A stretch of 64,000 nt of DNA from Gammaproteobacteria bacterium (GTDB taxonomy: Bacteria; Pseudomonadota; Gammaproteobacteria; JAJFKO01): positions 22,005-86,004 of the forward strand of contig JANQRR010000003.1 in NCBI GenBank assembly GCA_028284465.1, written 5' to 3'. This document shows, piece by piece, positions 15,929 to 23,147 of the stretch. Made by a program: the position numbers and the translations under genes. The notes below the pieces were generated by a model. That model did not search any database and was not told the DNA's origin. It was given only the letters and a program-made list of their open reading frames with translations. Each line of letters opens with the position of its first letter. Position 1 is the first letter of the stretch.

Positions 15929-16290
15929 CTGATAGAATGAGAAGAGCACTAGGAGCCGCTATTGTGTTAGCTGGGCTCCTAGTTATTAGTTGGATAGGAC
16001 CAGCAAAGTCACATAGTTGGTATGATGAAGATTGTTGTGATCAGCATGATTGTGCACCAGTGATTAGCATGTCTTTCAATAAGGCAAACAACAATTGGAC
16101 TATGACAACAAAACATGGTACTGCTGTTTTCAATATGAAAAACAAATCGGTTAGTCATCGATTTTCACAAGACGGACAGGTACATGCATGCATGTTCACA
16201 GATATGTATAGTGCAGATGGTTTAGGTGGTGCGTCACAAGGAAAGAATAGCGTTTTTTACATCCGGTGTGTTTATTGGCCAGTGAGCTAA
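15925..16290 (+). CDS. Secreted cysteine-rich protein (HSWYDxxCC type)
   Basis: 121 residues from TTG 15925 (GGAG 8 bases upstream; ATG 15937 is a shorter alternative). Signal peptide ends near PAKS|HSW. The mature start HSWYDEDCCDQHDCAPV has the tryptophan/cysteine pattern I know from small exported proteins of Rhizobiales and their phages. Two more cysteines sit near the C-terminus. Periplasmic or secreted; function unknown. Likely host-derived and a pointer to host range. Confidence 0.65.
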   Translation: MTDRMRRALGAAIVLAGLLVISWIGPAKSHSWYDEDCCDQHDCAPVISMSFNKANNNWTMTTKHGTAVFNMKNKSVSHRFSQDGQVHACMFTDMYSADGLGGASQGKNSVFYIRCVYWPVS

Positions 16291-16301
16291 TGGAGATTAC
16301 A

Positions 16302-16475
16302 ATGAACTATTGGGAAGAAACCTATCGAGGCAATCACATTGCCTTGCTGAAAGATAAAGGCAATTACTCAGCATACATCAATAAGCAACTTCTGCATTGC
16401 TGGAAAATTTCTAAATTGGAAAGCGGACAACGTTTGCTACGTACAGCAATCGATGAATTAGAAAAGCAGAAGTGA
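16302..16475 (+). CDS. Small protein, 57 residues
   Basis: Starts at ATG 16302 with TGGAG 7 bases upstream. Compact, with a YRGNHIALLKDKGNYSAYINK beta-hairpin-like part and helical tail. Unknown. TGATG-coupled to speD. Confidence 0.55.
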   Translation: MNYWEETYRGNHIALLKDKGNYSAYINKQLLHCWKISKLESGQRLLRTAIDELEKQK

Positions 16476-16876
16476 TGTTTAACAGCGTTGGCAGGCACGT
16501 AACTCTAGATCTTCATTGGGATGAACAATCACCAGTGTTGGTCAATCCCGAAATTCTTATGACTGCAATGCGTGCTGCCATCACTGATGCGAATGCCACC
16601 ATTCTACATGAGCATACAAACGATTTTAATGGTGGTGGATTTACTGGTCTTTTTGTTCTGGCCGAAAGCCATGCCTCAGTGCATACTTGGCCAGAACATG
16701 GCATAGCGACTTTAGATGTGTTTATGTGCGGCGACTGCGATGCCTTTGAAGCTGTAACTGACATTGTGAACAATCTAAAGGAATCTGGTCATGATCCCGA
16801 TAGTAAACTTGAAACAAAGATCTTTAGAGGGTTCTATCTACGAAAAAAAGATACGGAGAGAGATGAAGAGACTTAA
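16475..16876 (+). CDS. speD: S-adenosylmethionine decarboxylase proenzyme
   Basis: 133 residues from ATG 16475 (an adjoining GTG at 16472 is possible). The self-cleavage site is Glu64-Ser65 in AESHASVHTWPEH; Ser65 would become the pyruvoyl group, with His70 and Cys85 in the positions of the Thermotoga SpeD processing and proton-donor residues. Class 1b length. It makes decarboxylated SAM for spermidine synthesis. No spermidine synthase is in the window, so it would feed the host enzyme. Confidence 0.88.
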   Translation: MFNSVGRHVTLDLHWDEQSPVLVNPEILMTAMRAAITDANATILHEHTNDFNGGGFTGLFVLAESHASVHTWPEHGIATLDVFMCGDCDAFEAVTDIVNNLKESGHDPDSKLETKIFRGFYLRKKDTERDEET

Positions 16877-17048
16877 AATCGGAATAGAAGAACAAGAACA
16901 CCAAGTCCACATCTGGAATGATTCGATTGATTTTCTCGGCAAACTGAGCGACGAACAACTGAAGTATGTTACTGAAACATTTGGGAAAACTGGCTCAAAG
17001 CAATACAATGGTGACGCTATCATTGGTCTGACGTACATCAAAGAATGA
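16863..17048 (+). CDS. Unknown small protein, 61 residues
   Basis: Overlaps the end of speD by 14 bases, with GGAGAGATG acting as combined ribosome site and start. Hydrophilic, mixed alpha/beta, no motif recognised. Overlaps the next gene by 4 bases. Confidence 0.5.
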   Translation: MKRLKIGIEEQEHQVHIWNDSIDFLGKLSDEQLKYVTETFGKTGSKQYNGDAIIGLTYIKE

Positions 17049-17347
17049 CGAAACATGAACGTCAGATTATCGTTGAACATATGTGTACTGCATTGTTGCT
17101 CAATACACTCCTGATAGCCAAGAAAACCATAGGCGACAGAACGTACTACCAAGTTATTGATGGCGGATTCGAAGATATAGAACCGCAGCAATCTATTGAT
17201 TTCATTGGAGAATTCTTTGGTATCGAGCCAGAGATAACCAAAGAATGGCAAGAAGTCATAGCGACGTATCTAGATGAAGACGAATTGACAGAAGATCTGA
17301 TTACGGCTAAAAATCATGCCGATTATTATGCTAGCAGGAGACAATAG
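17045..17347 (+). CDS. Unknown acidic protein, 100 residues
   Basis: Starts in ATGA overlap. Helical N-terminal third with LLLNTLLIAKK, then acidic IDFIGEFFGIEPE and ATYLDEDELTEDL. No domain recognised. Its stop touches the next start codon, linking it to the dehydrogenase gene. Confidence 0.55.
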   Translation: MTKHERQIIVEHMCTALLLNTLLIAKKTIGDRTYYQVIDGGFEDIEPQQSIDFIGEFFGIEPEITKEWQEVIATYLDEDELTEDLITAKNHADYYASRRQ

Positions 17348-18358
17348 ATGTTCACGCACGAAGGTTACGCAAATCACGAAAAAGTCTTTTTGTTCAATGA
17401 CTTAAATGGTCGGCTAAAAGGCATGATTGCGTTGCATTCTACCGTGCTTGGTCCTGCTTTGGGTGGTTGTAGATTCCATGAGTACAAAAGTCCTAATGAT
17501 GCTCTGAACGATGCGTTGCGCCTATCTGAAGGCATGACACGTAAGAGTTCTCTAGCCAATCTGCCATTAGGTGGTGGTAAGTCTGTTCTCATAGCCAACG
17601 GATTCGATGGTAGAGATCGCAAAGAGATATTTGAGTGTTTTGGTAAGCATATCAATGAGTTAGCTGGCCAGTACTACACTGGTATTGATGTCGGCACCAC
17701 CGAAGAAGACATGAAAAGTGTAAGGAAAACAACACCTTACGTGTGTGGTCTAAACGCCAGTTTGGCAGAAGTTACGGCACTTGGTGCCTTTCGTGCACTG
17801 CAAGGCATCTGTGAATTTGAAGATTGGAATATAACGCAAAAAAGCTTTGCAGTTCAAGGACTTGGCAAGACAGGAATGAACCTCGTAAAGATGCTTGCTG
17901 CCGCTGGTGTGACAGATATCAAAGTTTCTGACGTTGTTCAAGATCGTGTAGATACAGCAGTATCAGAGTATGGTGCAACAGAAGTTAACAATCTCCACAT
18001 TCTAGCAGAACCTTGTGATATCATAGTTCCATGTGCACTAGGTGGCGTAATTCACGAAGTTGATGTGCCTCGCTTGAATTGTTTTTATGTTTGTGGAATT
18101 GCTAACAACATTCTAACAAGCGATGCTGTAGACGCCAAACTAGATGAACGAGATATCGTATTTGTGCCAGACTTCTTAAGTAATGCTGGTGGCGTCATAG
18201 GAGCTTGTTCAGACGTGACAGGCGACGATCATTCAATAGAAGTTGAGAACATCAAAGAACGCGTTCTGAGGCTTCTCAGGAACACACACGACAACGACAT
18301 CACACCACTGAAATCATGCATCAATATGGTCCAGTCTCGTCTTAATGGCGTTCTTTAA
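17348..18358 (+). CDS. Leucine-dehydrogenase-type amino acid dehydrogenase
   Basis: 336 residues (Bacillus LeuDH about 365). GPALGGCRF, then GMTRKSS with Lys66, LGGGKS with Lys78 and IDVGTT with Asp114 match the substrate and catalytic Lys68/Lys80/Asp115 of LeuDH. The NAD site GLGKTG (171-176) follows. All key residues are kept, so it should be active. It interconverts branched-chain (or Phe/Val/Glu) amino acids and 2-oxo acids with NAD. I do not know this enzyme from other phages. Acts in the cytosol; may release ammonia and carbon from host amino acids. Confidence 0.87.
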   Translation: MFTHEGYANHEKVFLFNDLNGRLKGMIALHSTVLGPALGGCRFHEYKSPNDALNDALRLSEGMTRKSSLANLPLGGGKSVLIANGFDGRDRKEIFECFGKHINELAGQYYTGIDVGTTEEDMKSVRKTTPYVCGLNASLAEVTALGAFRALQGICEFEDWNITQKSFAVQGLGKTGMNLVKMLAAAGVTDIKVSDVVQDRVDTAVSEYGATEVNNLHILAEPCDIIVPCALGGVIHEVDVPRLNCFYVCGIANNILTSDAVDAKLDERDIVFVPDFLSNAGGVIGACSDVTGDDHSIEVENIKERVLRLLRNTHDNDITPLKSCINMVQSRLNGVL

Positions 18359-18367
18359 AAAAAGTTC

Positions 18368-18422
18368 TTGACGTTAGTTGAGATGCGTGAGATTGTTCCT
18401 TTCATCGGAAGACAGAAGGAAC
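18368..18422 (+). promoter_or_regulatory. Early-type promoter with ribosome-site hairpin
   Basis: TTGACG (18368-18373), 17 bases, GATTGT (18391-18396). GTTCCTT (18395-18401) can pair with AAGGAAC (18416-18422), which holds the ribosome site of the gene at 18429. The left arm overlaps the -10 box, so it lies upstream of the expected start of transcription. Confidence 0.75.
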
Positions 18423-18428
18423 AGCACA

Positions 18429-18764
18429 GTGACCAAGAAAATTGAAAAATTTGTAAAAGATCATAACAAAGCGCAAATCGAGAAGTGGGCTGAACACATC
18501 TCTCAGCGTATCAACGAAACTTCTCAGTTCACACGTCCCGACCATTACGAAGTCCTGACAGTAGATCATGGACGCAAGTACTCACGAATTTGGAGTACAC
18601 GTGGCAACAAATCAGCATACGCATTTGTTGAAATCGCCACTGGTGACATCTATCGTTGCGCTACGTGGCGCGCACCAGCAAAGCACGTTCGTGGCAATAT
18701 TCAGGATCAAGATGGATCTTGGAACATTGGTGTGTATGAATGGGGTGCAAAATATATAAAATAG
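18429..18764 (+). CDS. Conserved phage protein (WRAPAKHVRGNI type)
   Basis: 111 residues from GTG 18429, 5 bases after the AAGGAAC ribosome site. The core YSRIWSTRGNKSAYAFVEIATGD followed by ATWRAPAKHVRGNI is a well-conserved pattern I know from many unrelated phages with no function assigned. Promoter-led single gene. Confidence 0.7.
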   Translation: MTKKIEKFVKDHNKAQIEKWAEHISQRINETSQFTRPDHYEVLTVDHGRKYSRIWSTRGNKSAYAFVEIATGDIYRCATWRAPAKHVRGNIQDQDGSWNIGVYEWGAKYIK

Positions 18765-18767
18765 TTG

Positions 18768-18814
18768 TTGACACTCCCGATTTGATGTGCGATAAAGAGA
18801 CATCAAATCGGGAG
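18768..18814 (+). promoter_or_regulatory. Early-type promoter inside a perfect 15-bp palindrome
   Basis: TTGACA (18768-18773), 17 bases, GATAAA (18791-18796). Arms 18774-18788 and 18800-18814 are perfectly complementary over 15 bases and flank an 11-base loop that holds the -10 box. The right arm carries CGGGAG, the ribosome site for the ATG at 18823. Confidence 0.85.
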
Positions 18815-18822
18815 ACAATAAA

Positions 18823-19242
18823 ATGGCTTACATCACCAAAGAAAAAGTTGCAGAAATCCGCAAGAACCTGAAAGCAGCTTTTCCTGATTGGAAATTCTCA
18901 CTTCGCATGGATCGCCACACTTCAATTCACTTGGCGGTTGTCAAAGCACCTTACAACGTATTCGAAGATTTCAATCCTGTAGATCGTTTTCGTGATCCAC
19001 ATGATCTCGATCAAGAAGCTTATGATCGTTGCGTGCGTGAAGGCAACGCACAAGTAAACCACTACTGGTTGGATGGTAGTGATACTTGGCAAGGCAAGAC
19101 CAAAGAAGCATTCAAGAAAATGTCTGCTATCTGCAACGAAGGCAATCACGACAATTCAGACATTCAAAGCGATTACTTTGATGTTGGTTGGTATTTCACT
19201 ATGGCAGTCGGCAAGTGGAATAAGCCGGTAGAGATCAAATAA
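18823..19242 (+). CDS. LPD29-like protein
   Basis: 139 residues. Opens MAYITKEKVAEIRKNL, and ends in the run NSDIQSDYFDVGWY...VGKWNKP. This matches the pattern of the large polyvalent protein-associated domain 29, usually found in phage or plasmid polyvalent proteins; here it stands alone. Function unknown, suspected to protect incoming DNA or counter host defence. Tightly regulated by the palindrome upstream. Confidence 0.65.
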   Translation: MAYITKEKVAEIRKNLKAAFPDWKFSLRMDRHTSIHLAVVKAPYNVFEDFNPVDRFRDPHDLDQEAYDRCVREGNAQVNHYWLDGSDTWQGKTKEAFKKMSAICNEGNHDNSDIQSDYFDVGWYFTMAVGKWNKPVEIK

Positions 19243-19246
19243 AGAG

Positions 19247-19275
19247 TTGACATCACTGCCTAGATGTGAGATAGT
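19247..19275 (+). promoter_or_regulatory. Early-type promoter
   Basis: TTGACA (19247-19252), 17 bases, GATAGT (19270-19275), leader with ATCGGA and AAGGAACA. GTTC overlapping the -10 box can pair with GAAC at the ribosome site. Confidence 0.75.
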
Positions 19276-19304
19276 TCATTATCGGAAAATAAAGGAACAT
19301 CATC

Positions 19305-19667
19305 ATGAACAAGACAGTTGAAGAATTCTTCCAAGATCTCAAAGAAACCAACACTTTCTTTTCAGTCGTAACGACACGTAAGAACGACAAGAAAGTTGAC
19401 GGACAAGTCGTCGCCAAGCGTGGCGAGACCATCAAATCAGTTTACAGGTTTAACGTTCCGGCCACTAAGGAAGATGCCAACAAGCGGCTAGCTCCTGGTG
19501 TACGAGCCCAAAACGATCAGGCTAACGGTGTTATTACTGCCTGGGATGTAAACAAAGATGGTTTCCGTCGCATCAATCTTGACGGCGTTACTGAAGTTCA
19601 TGCCAAGGGCTTGGTTTACGAAGTTGAGTATGTTGGTCATGATTGGGTAATGATTCCCAAGCCATGA
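19305..19667 (+). CDS. WYL_2 / Sm-like SH3-barrel protein
   Basis: 120 residues. The layout FFSVVTTRKNDK, then VITAWDVNKDGFRRINLDGVTEV near residues 75-100, fits the small Sm-like beta-barrel family (DUF2693/WYL_2) common in T4-like phages. Role unknown; nucleic-acid binding is plausible. Its promoter starts a transcript that continues into array 4. Confidence 0.6.
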   Translation: MNKTVEEFFQDLKETNTFFSVVTTRKNDKKVDGQVVAKRGETIKSVYRFNVPATKEDANKRLAPGVRAQNDQANGVITAWDVNKDGFRRINLDGVTEVHAKGLVYEVEYVGHDWVMIPKP

Positions 19668-19828
19668 TTAAATTCCATCTAGCACTCAAATTACAGCATT
19701 ATGCTGACGCTGTAAGAAAATGTGAGTTTGGTTCAGTTTTTGTGGCTAGACAAATTCTCTCTAGCAAAAAAACAGGCAAGCCCGCCTGGGATCTAATTGA
19801 AATACAGTTAGAGCAAGAGTTCTCATGA
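19664..19828 (+). CDS. Microprotein, array 4
   Basis: 54 residues. N-terminal helix LALKLQHYADAVRK, basic linker, tail WDLIEIQLEQEFS. ATGA-coupled on both sides. Clear family member. Confidence 0.6.
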   Translation: MIKFHLALKLQHYADAVRKCEFGSVFVARQILSSKKTGKPAWDLIEIQLEQEFS

Positions 19829-19983
19829 TAGACTACGCGAAGCACCACATACTACTCCATGCTATGGATCTAGTGCGTGGTGCTTTTACTTTAGGTACAA
19901 CCATGCGTGTGTATCGTGGCATTCAACCAATTAGCATAGTTAGTGTTGCGATAGATGATCAGTTAAATGAAGATTTCGGATAA
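19825..19983 (+). CDS. Microprotein, array 4
   Basis: 52 residues. Helix HHILLHAMDLVRGAF, short basic middle, tail ISIVSVAIDDQLNEDFG. Overlaps both neighbours. Confidence 0.6.
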   Translation: MIDYAKHHILLHAMDLVRGAFTLGTTMRVYRGIQPISIVSVAIDDQLNEDFG

Positions 19984-20146
19984 CATAAGATTTGGAATAG
20001 CACTTCTGCTTATTGATAAACCATCAACAGAAGCATTATACTACTTGTCATGGGATGCGAAATCTGGTATAAGTACAGTTCTCAATAATCGAAGTGCCAA
20101 ATATTTTAGCACATTAGATGCAATGAAAATAGAATGGGAGAATTGA
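19967..20146 (+). CDS. Microprotein, array 4
   Basis: 59 residues. N-terminal helix IRFGIALLLI. The middle is beta-like (ALYYLSWDAKSGIST) and the end is YFSTLDAMKIEWEN, so the EF tail is altered. It looks like a diverged member or an unrelated cassette gene. Confidence 0.5.
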   Translation: MKISDNIRFGIALLLIDKPSTEALYYLSWDAKSGISTVLNNRSAKYFSTLDAMKIEWEN

Positions 20147-20147
20147 G

Positions 20148-20315
20148 ATGAGTGTACAGGAAAAGAAAAACTCGCTGGTTGATTTGTTTCTCAAGACACA
20201 AGGTGACAATTGCAGGATCTTTGCAAACGCCACAACTCGTGAAGAAATTCGTGATTGGGTTGAAGCAAATTGGGAACGTCTTGAGCTTGAGATTTTGATC
20301 GATGCCCGTAGTTAA
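20148..20315 (+). CDS. Small helical protein, 55 residues
   Basis: ATG one base after the previous stop, GAG just before it. Two helices (KKNSLVDLFLK and REEIRDWVEANWERLELEIL). Strongly charged, without the microprotein tail. Unknown. Overlaps the next gene by 14 bases. Confidence 0.5.
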   Translation: MSVQEKKNSLVDLFLKTQGDNCRIFANATTREEIRDWVEANWERLELEILIDARS

Positions 20316-20718
20316 TTGGAATAATTGGCAAACTCTCCCAATAGACATCCATGAATACATAAAAGAATACAGGGAGCAGAGAAAAGTGGAAGGCGTAGGA
20401 ATTAGTGACATTTTTCCTTTTGACGATGGCGCTAAGATAGTTGAAGAAGAACAGAAGAAAATTCGAGAAATGGCTAATACCGCAGATCCCAAACCCAATA
20501 CGGGCCAACTTGCTGTTCACAATGCTCAATACGAGTGGGATGAAGAACGCAATAAGGTTGGTCTAGAGCCCTGGCGAATTACCGTTCAAGACGCCATTGG
20601 CCATGATAAATTGATGCTTAAGCAGCATATTCAGAAATCAGACGATGCAGTCAAGCTGTGTGAAAAGATCAATAAAGTTGGTGTAGTTGATCTTCAGTAT
20701 TGGGTGTGGCGCTCTTAA
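20302..20718 (+). CDS. Unknown protein, 138 residues
   Basis: Hydrophilic, with HEYIKEYREQRK early and a central proline/asparagine stretch (ADPKPNTGQLAV). The C-terminal half is helical and ends LQYWVWRS. No domain recognised. Ends the operon in front of a strong terminator. Confidence 0.6.
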   Translation: MPVVNWNNWQTLPIDIHEYIKEYREQRKVEGVGISDIFPFDDGAKIVEEEQKKIREMANTADPKPNTGQLAVHNAQYEWDEERNKVGLEPWRITVQDAIGHDKLMLKQHIQKSDDAVKLCEKINKVGVVDLQYWVWRS

Positions 20719-20728
20719 TAGTTCTCCC

Positions 20729-20798
20729 GTCATTGTGCAACGCAATGACTAACTTGCCTCTCTTGCTTATACCCTCCCGGCAAGAGAGGCATTTTTTT
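20729..20798 (+). terminator. Hairpin followed by strong rho-independent terminator
   Basis: GTCATTG/CAATGAC (20729-20749) forms a first hairpin. TGCCTCTCTTGC (20755-20766) pairs perfectly with GCAAGAGAGGCA (20780-20791) and is followed by seven T. This is the strongest terminator in the window and insulates the promoter at 20801. Confidence 0.92.
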
Positions 20799-20800
20799 AT

Positions 20801-20854
20801 TTGACACGATCTTTGGTATGTGAGATAGTTCTTTCATCGGATGACGAAAGGAAC
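20801..20854 (+). promoter_or_regulatory. Early-type promoter with ribosome-site hairpin
   Basis: TTGACA (20801-20806), 17 bases, GATAGT (20824-20829). GTTCTTTC (20828-20835) pairs, with one bulge, with GAAAGGAAC (20846-20854), the ribosome site of the ATG at 20861. Left arm overlaps the -10 box. Confidence 0.8.
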
Positions 20855-20860
20855 AGACCA

Positions 20861-21631
20861 ATGATTACCCAGCATTACATCTACATCTCAACTGGCGAAA
20901 CCAATGGCTTTTACACACTTCGTTCAAAGCGTCATTTTCAGAGTGGCAATCATTTTGGGTATCGTGATAATTTCATTAAGAATTCTTCACGCGATTGGGA
21001 TACTGCTCTTAAGGAAGCTCATTTCGTCGCCAAAGCTCGTGGAGCCAAGGTTATTACAGGCCCCGACGATAAATGGGATCTTAATGAATGGGGATCTGGA
21101 AAAACCTCTATACAGAACATTTCCAGATACGTCGAGTGGCAGGCATGGTTGATGGATGGCCTGATGCCATTCGGTAAGCACAAGGGTTCACCAATCGATT
21201 CATTGCCAGAAAGCTATCGCATTTGGTTACGTAAAGAAGCTGATGGTTCTAAATATTGGGATTTATTGATTAAGTTTCTTAAGTCGTTCGAAGCTGCTGA
21301 TAATGCTTGGCAAGAAGAGCGCAACAAGATCCTTGAAAAGCGTCAGCAAGAGTGGAAAGCTGTTCGTGAGCGTTCTAATTGGATTGGCAACGTTGGTCAG
21401 CGTATCACTAAAGTTGTAACCTGCGAACACAAGCATCCATACGAAGGACACTTTGGTCCTGGTTACATCTCTACACTTCGCGACCAAAACGGTAACTGTT
21501 TCAAGACTTTCGGTACGTGTGCGCTAGTTGTTGGTGAAATGGCCGAAGTCAAAATGACTATCAAAAAGCACGACGAATGGAAGAATGAGAAGCAGAACGT
21601 TGTAACTCGATTGGCGGTAACTGCTTCTTGA
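20861..21631 (+). CDS. DUF3820-containing protein
   Basis: 256 residues. The central MPFGKHKGSPIDSLPESY matches the DUF3820 signature (M-P-F-G-K-x-K-G), often seen next to exonuclease domains. Before it is a beta-rich part with YRDNF, after it a helical, charged arm (AWQEERNKILEKRQQEW) and a C-terminal part with HFGPGYISTLRDQNGN that may be a small nucleic-acid-binding barrel. Whole protein not recognised; a DNA/RNA role is inferred. Confidence 0.6.
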   Translation: MITQHYIYISTGETNGFYTLRSKRHFQSGNHFGYRDNFIKNSSRDWDTALKEAHFVAKARGAKVITGPDDKWDLNEWGSGKTSIQNISRYVEWQAWLMDGLMPFGKHKGSPIDSLPESYRIWLRKEADGSKYWDLLIKFLKSFEAADNAWQEERNKILEKRQQEWKAVRERSNWIGNVGQRITKVVTCEHKHPYEGHFGPGYISTLRDQNGNCFKTFGTCALVVGEMAEVKMTIKKHDEWKNEKQNVVTRLAVTAS

Positions 21632-21656
21632 CAAATCAGTCATAGTGTGCGACTAT
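21628..21656 (+). promoter_or_regulatory. Early-type promoter
   Basis: TTGACA (21628-21633), 17 bases, GACTAT (21651-21656), leader with TCATC-ATCG-GATGA hairpin and AAGGAACA before the ATG at 21685. It overlaps the last codons of the upstream gene. Confidence 0.75.
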
Positions 21657-21684
21657 TCATCATCGGATGAGAAAGGAACACACT

Positions 21685-22689
21685 ATGACACTCACTACAA
21701 TTTATATGATAGCCGTGTTCGCGGTGTTTACATGCAGTCTGATCATTTATGCATGGATCGCTGGATACGGTAGGACACGATTGGTCAATGTTGAAAGACT
21801 GGTTTACAAGGAAGAAACACCAGAGCCCACAAAGCCTGGGATTTTTGACCAGATTAGAAGTTTCACGAAGAGACCGACACAAACGGTTGATAATGTTAAT
21901 GGTGAAGATGGAGAAATTACAGAAACTGATGCTGAAATTGCAACACGAATTCAGGACAGATTCTCAATCCTCGGATACCTAGCAGAGCAAGTTATCAATA
22001 ACGAACTCCGCTCACTGATTATCGCTGGTCCTCCTGGCCTTGGTAAGTCTTACACTCTCGATCAGGCACTACTTGAGCATGATCCTGAAAAAGAAAGACA
22101 TACAGTAATCAAGGGCTACATTCGCCCAACTGGACTGTACAAGATGCTCTATGAACGTCGCAATGAAGGCGACATTCTAGTGTTTGATGATGCTGACAGC
22201 GTGTTTAATGATGAGACATCTCTAAACTTGTTGAAGGCGGTACTTGACACCACAGAAGTTCGTGAAGTATCGTACATGTCAGAACGACGTTTGAAGGATG
22301 ATACAACTGGTGAAATGATCCCGAAAACTTTCGAGTTCAAAGGAACCGTTGTTTTCATCACTAACCTGGATTTTGATGGAATTATCGAGAAAGGACACAA
22401 GTTAGCTCCACACTTTGACGCAATGTTAAGCCGTTCGCATTACATTGATATGGAGATGCACACAGAGCAGGATTACATCGTTAGGATCAAGCAAGTTATT
22501 GATCTTGGCATGCTTAAGGATCGTGGCCTGAAACCACATGAGATAGCAGATGTAATTCAGTTTATCGAGGATAACGCAAGTAAGCTTCGCAAGCTCTCAC
22601 TTCGTGAAGCTATCAAGATTGCAGATCTTCGCAAGTCTGGTAAATCGAATTGGAAAAAAGTGGCGAAGGCAACGACATGCAAGAAGTAG
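21685..22689 (+). CDS. Membrane-anchored AAA+ ATPase
   Basis: 334 residues from ATG 21685. One transmembrane segment at about 5-27 (IYMIAVFAVFTCSLIIYAWI), a 70-residue acidic linker, then an AAA core: Walker A GPPGLGKS, Walker B ILVFDDADSVF, sensor FITNLDF. The core resembles small T4-like phage ATPases of unknown role; the N-terminal membrane anchor is unusual. It would face the cytoplasm. The next ORF is a 32-residue membrane peptide, a possible partner. Confidence 0.7.
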   Translation: MTLTTIYMIAVFAVFTCSLIIYAWIAGYGRTRLVNVERLVYKEETPEPTKPGIFDQIRSFTKRPTQTVDNVNGEDGEITETDAEIATRIQDRFSILGYLAEQVINNELRSLIIAGPPGLGKSYTLDQALLEHDPEKERHTVIKGYIRPTGLYKMLYERRNEGDILVFDDADSVFNDETSLNLLKAVLDTTEVREVSYMSERRLKDDTTGEMIPKTFEFKGTVVFITNLDFDGIIEKGHKLAPHFDAMLSRSHYIDMEMHTEQDYIVRIKQVIDLGMLKDRGLKPHEIADVIQFIEDNASKLRKLSLREAIKIADLRKSGKSNWKKVAKATTCKK

Positions 22690-22775
22690 TAGCAGTACTA
22701 ACTTTTGACGACATAGCAATAGCAGTGTTATTGTTCATCGCAATATGGTCCGCTATATTTTGGTGGTTCGATTAA
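22677..22775 (+). CDS. 32-residue single-span membrane peptide
   Basis: Overlaps the end of the AAA gene by 13 bases and the next gene by 1 (TAATG). Acidic N-terminus and one span (IAIAVLLFIAIWSAIFWWF). Could regulate or anchor the membrane ATPase. Weak ribosome site. Confidence 0.5.
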   Translation: MQEVVAVLTFDDIAIAVLLFIAIWSAIFWWFD

Positions 22776-23005
22776 TGAGGCAAGACTACTTTGATAACTT
22801 AAAAGTCGGCGATATCGTTACGCACGTGGATCTTCCAGACCGAAGATGGGTGATCTACCACAAGAACGAATCGCTTGGTGGATGGGATGCAGTGTTGCAG
22901 GGATCTATGAACCAGTTTGCTCGCGTTGAAACTGCTGAAAACTGGAACCTGCATTCCACAGTAATTGAACGAAGACGTTGGTACGATGATGCATCGAGTG
23001 CATAA
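22775..23005 (+). CDS. Small beta-rich protein, 76 residues
   Basis: Opens MRQDYFDNLKVGDIVTHVDLPDRRWVI, an SH3/KOW-like opening (KVGDIV) typical of small beta barrels. Tryptophan-rich end. Function unknown. Confidence 0.55.
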   Translation: MRQDYFDNLKVGDIVTHVDLPDRRWVIYHKNESLGGWDAVLQGSMNQFARVETAENWNLHSTVIERRRWYDDASSA

Positions 23006-23147
23006 CCGAATGAGACTTGTAACTAACGACAATTCGTTGGCTGCAATATCAATTTGGAGTGCTAAATTGTATCGAATGAAACGCACAATAGAAGACAGAG
23101 GATATTATCATAAAGTACTTGTATTTCTTTTTGATGATTTTAGATGA
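22989..23147 (+). CDS. Microprotein, solitary member
   Basis: 52 residues from ATG 22989 (ATG 23010 gives 45). Basic centre and tail YYHKVLVFLFDDFR, a variant of the family ending. Its last codons form the 5' arm of the inverted repeat at 23132-23219, so the RNA element and gene end overlap. Confidence 0.45.
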   Translation: MHRVHNRMRLVTNDNSLAAISIWSAKLYRMKRTIEDRGYYHKVLVFLFDDFR

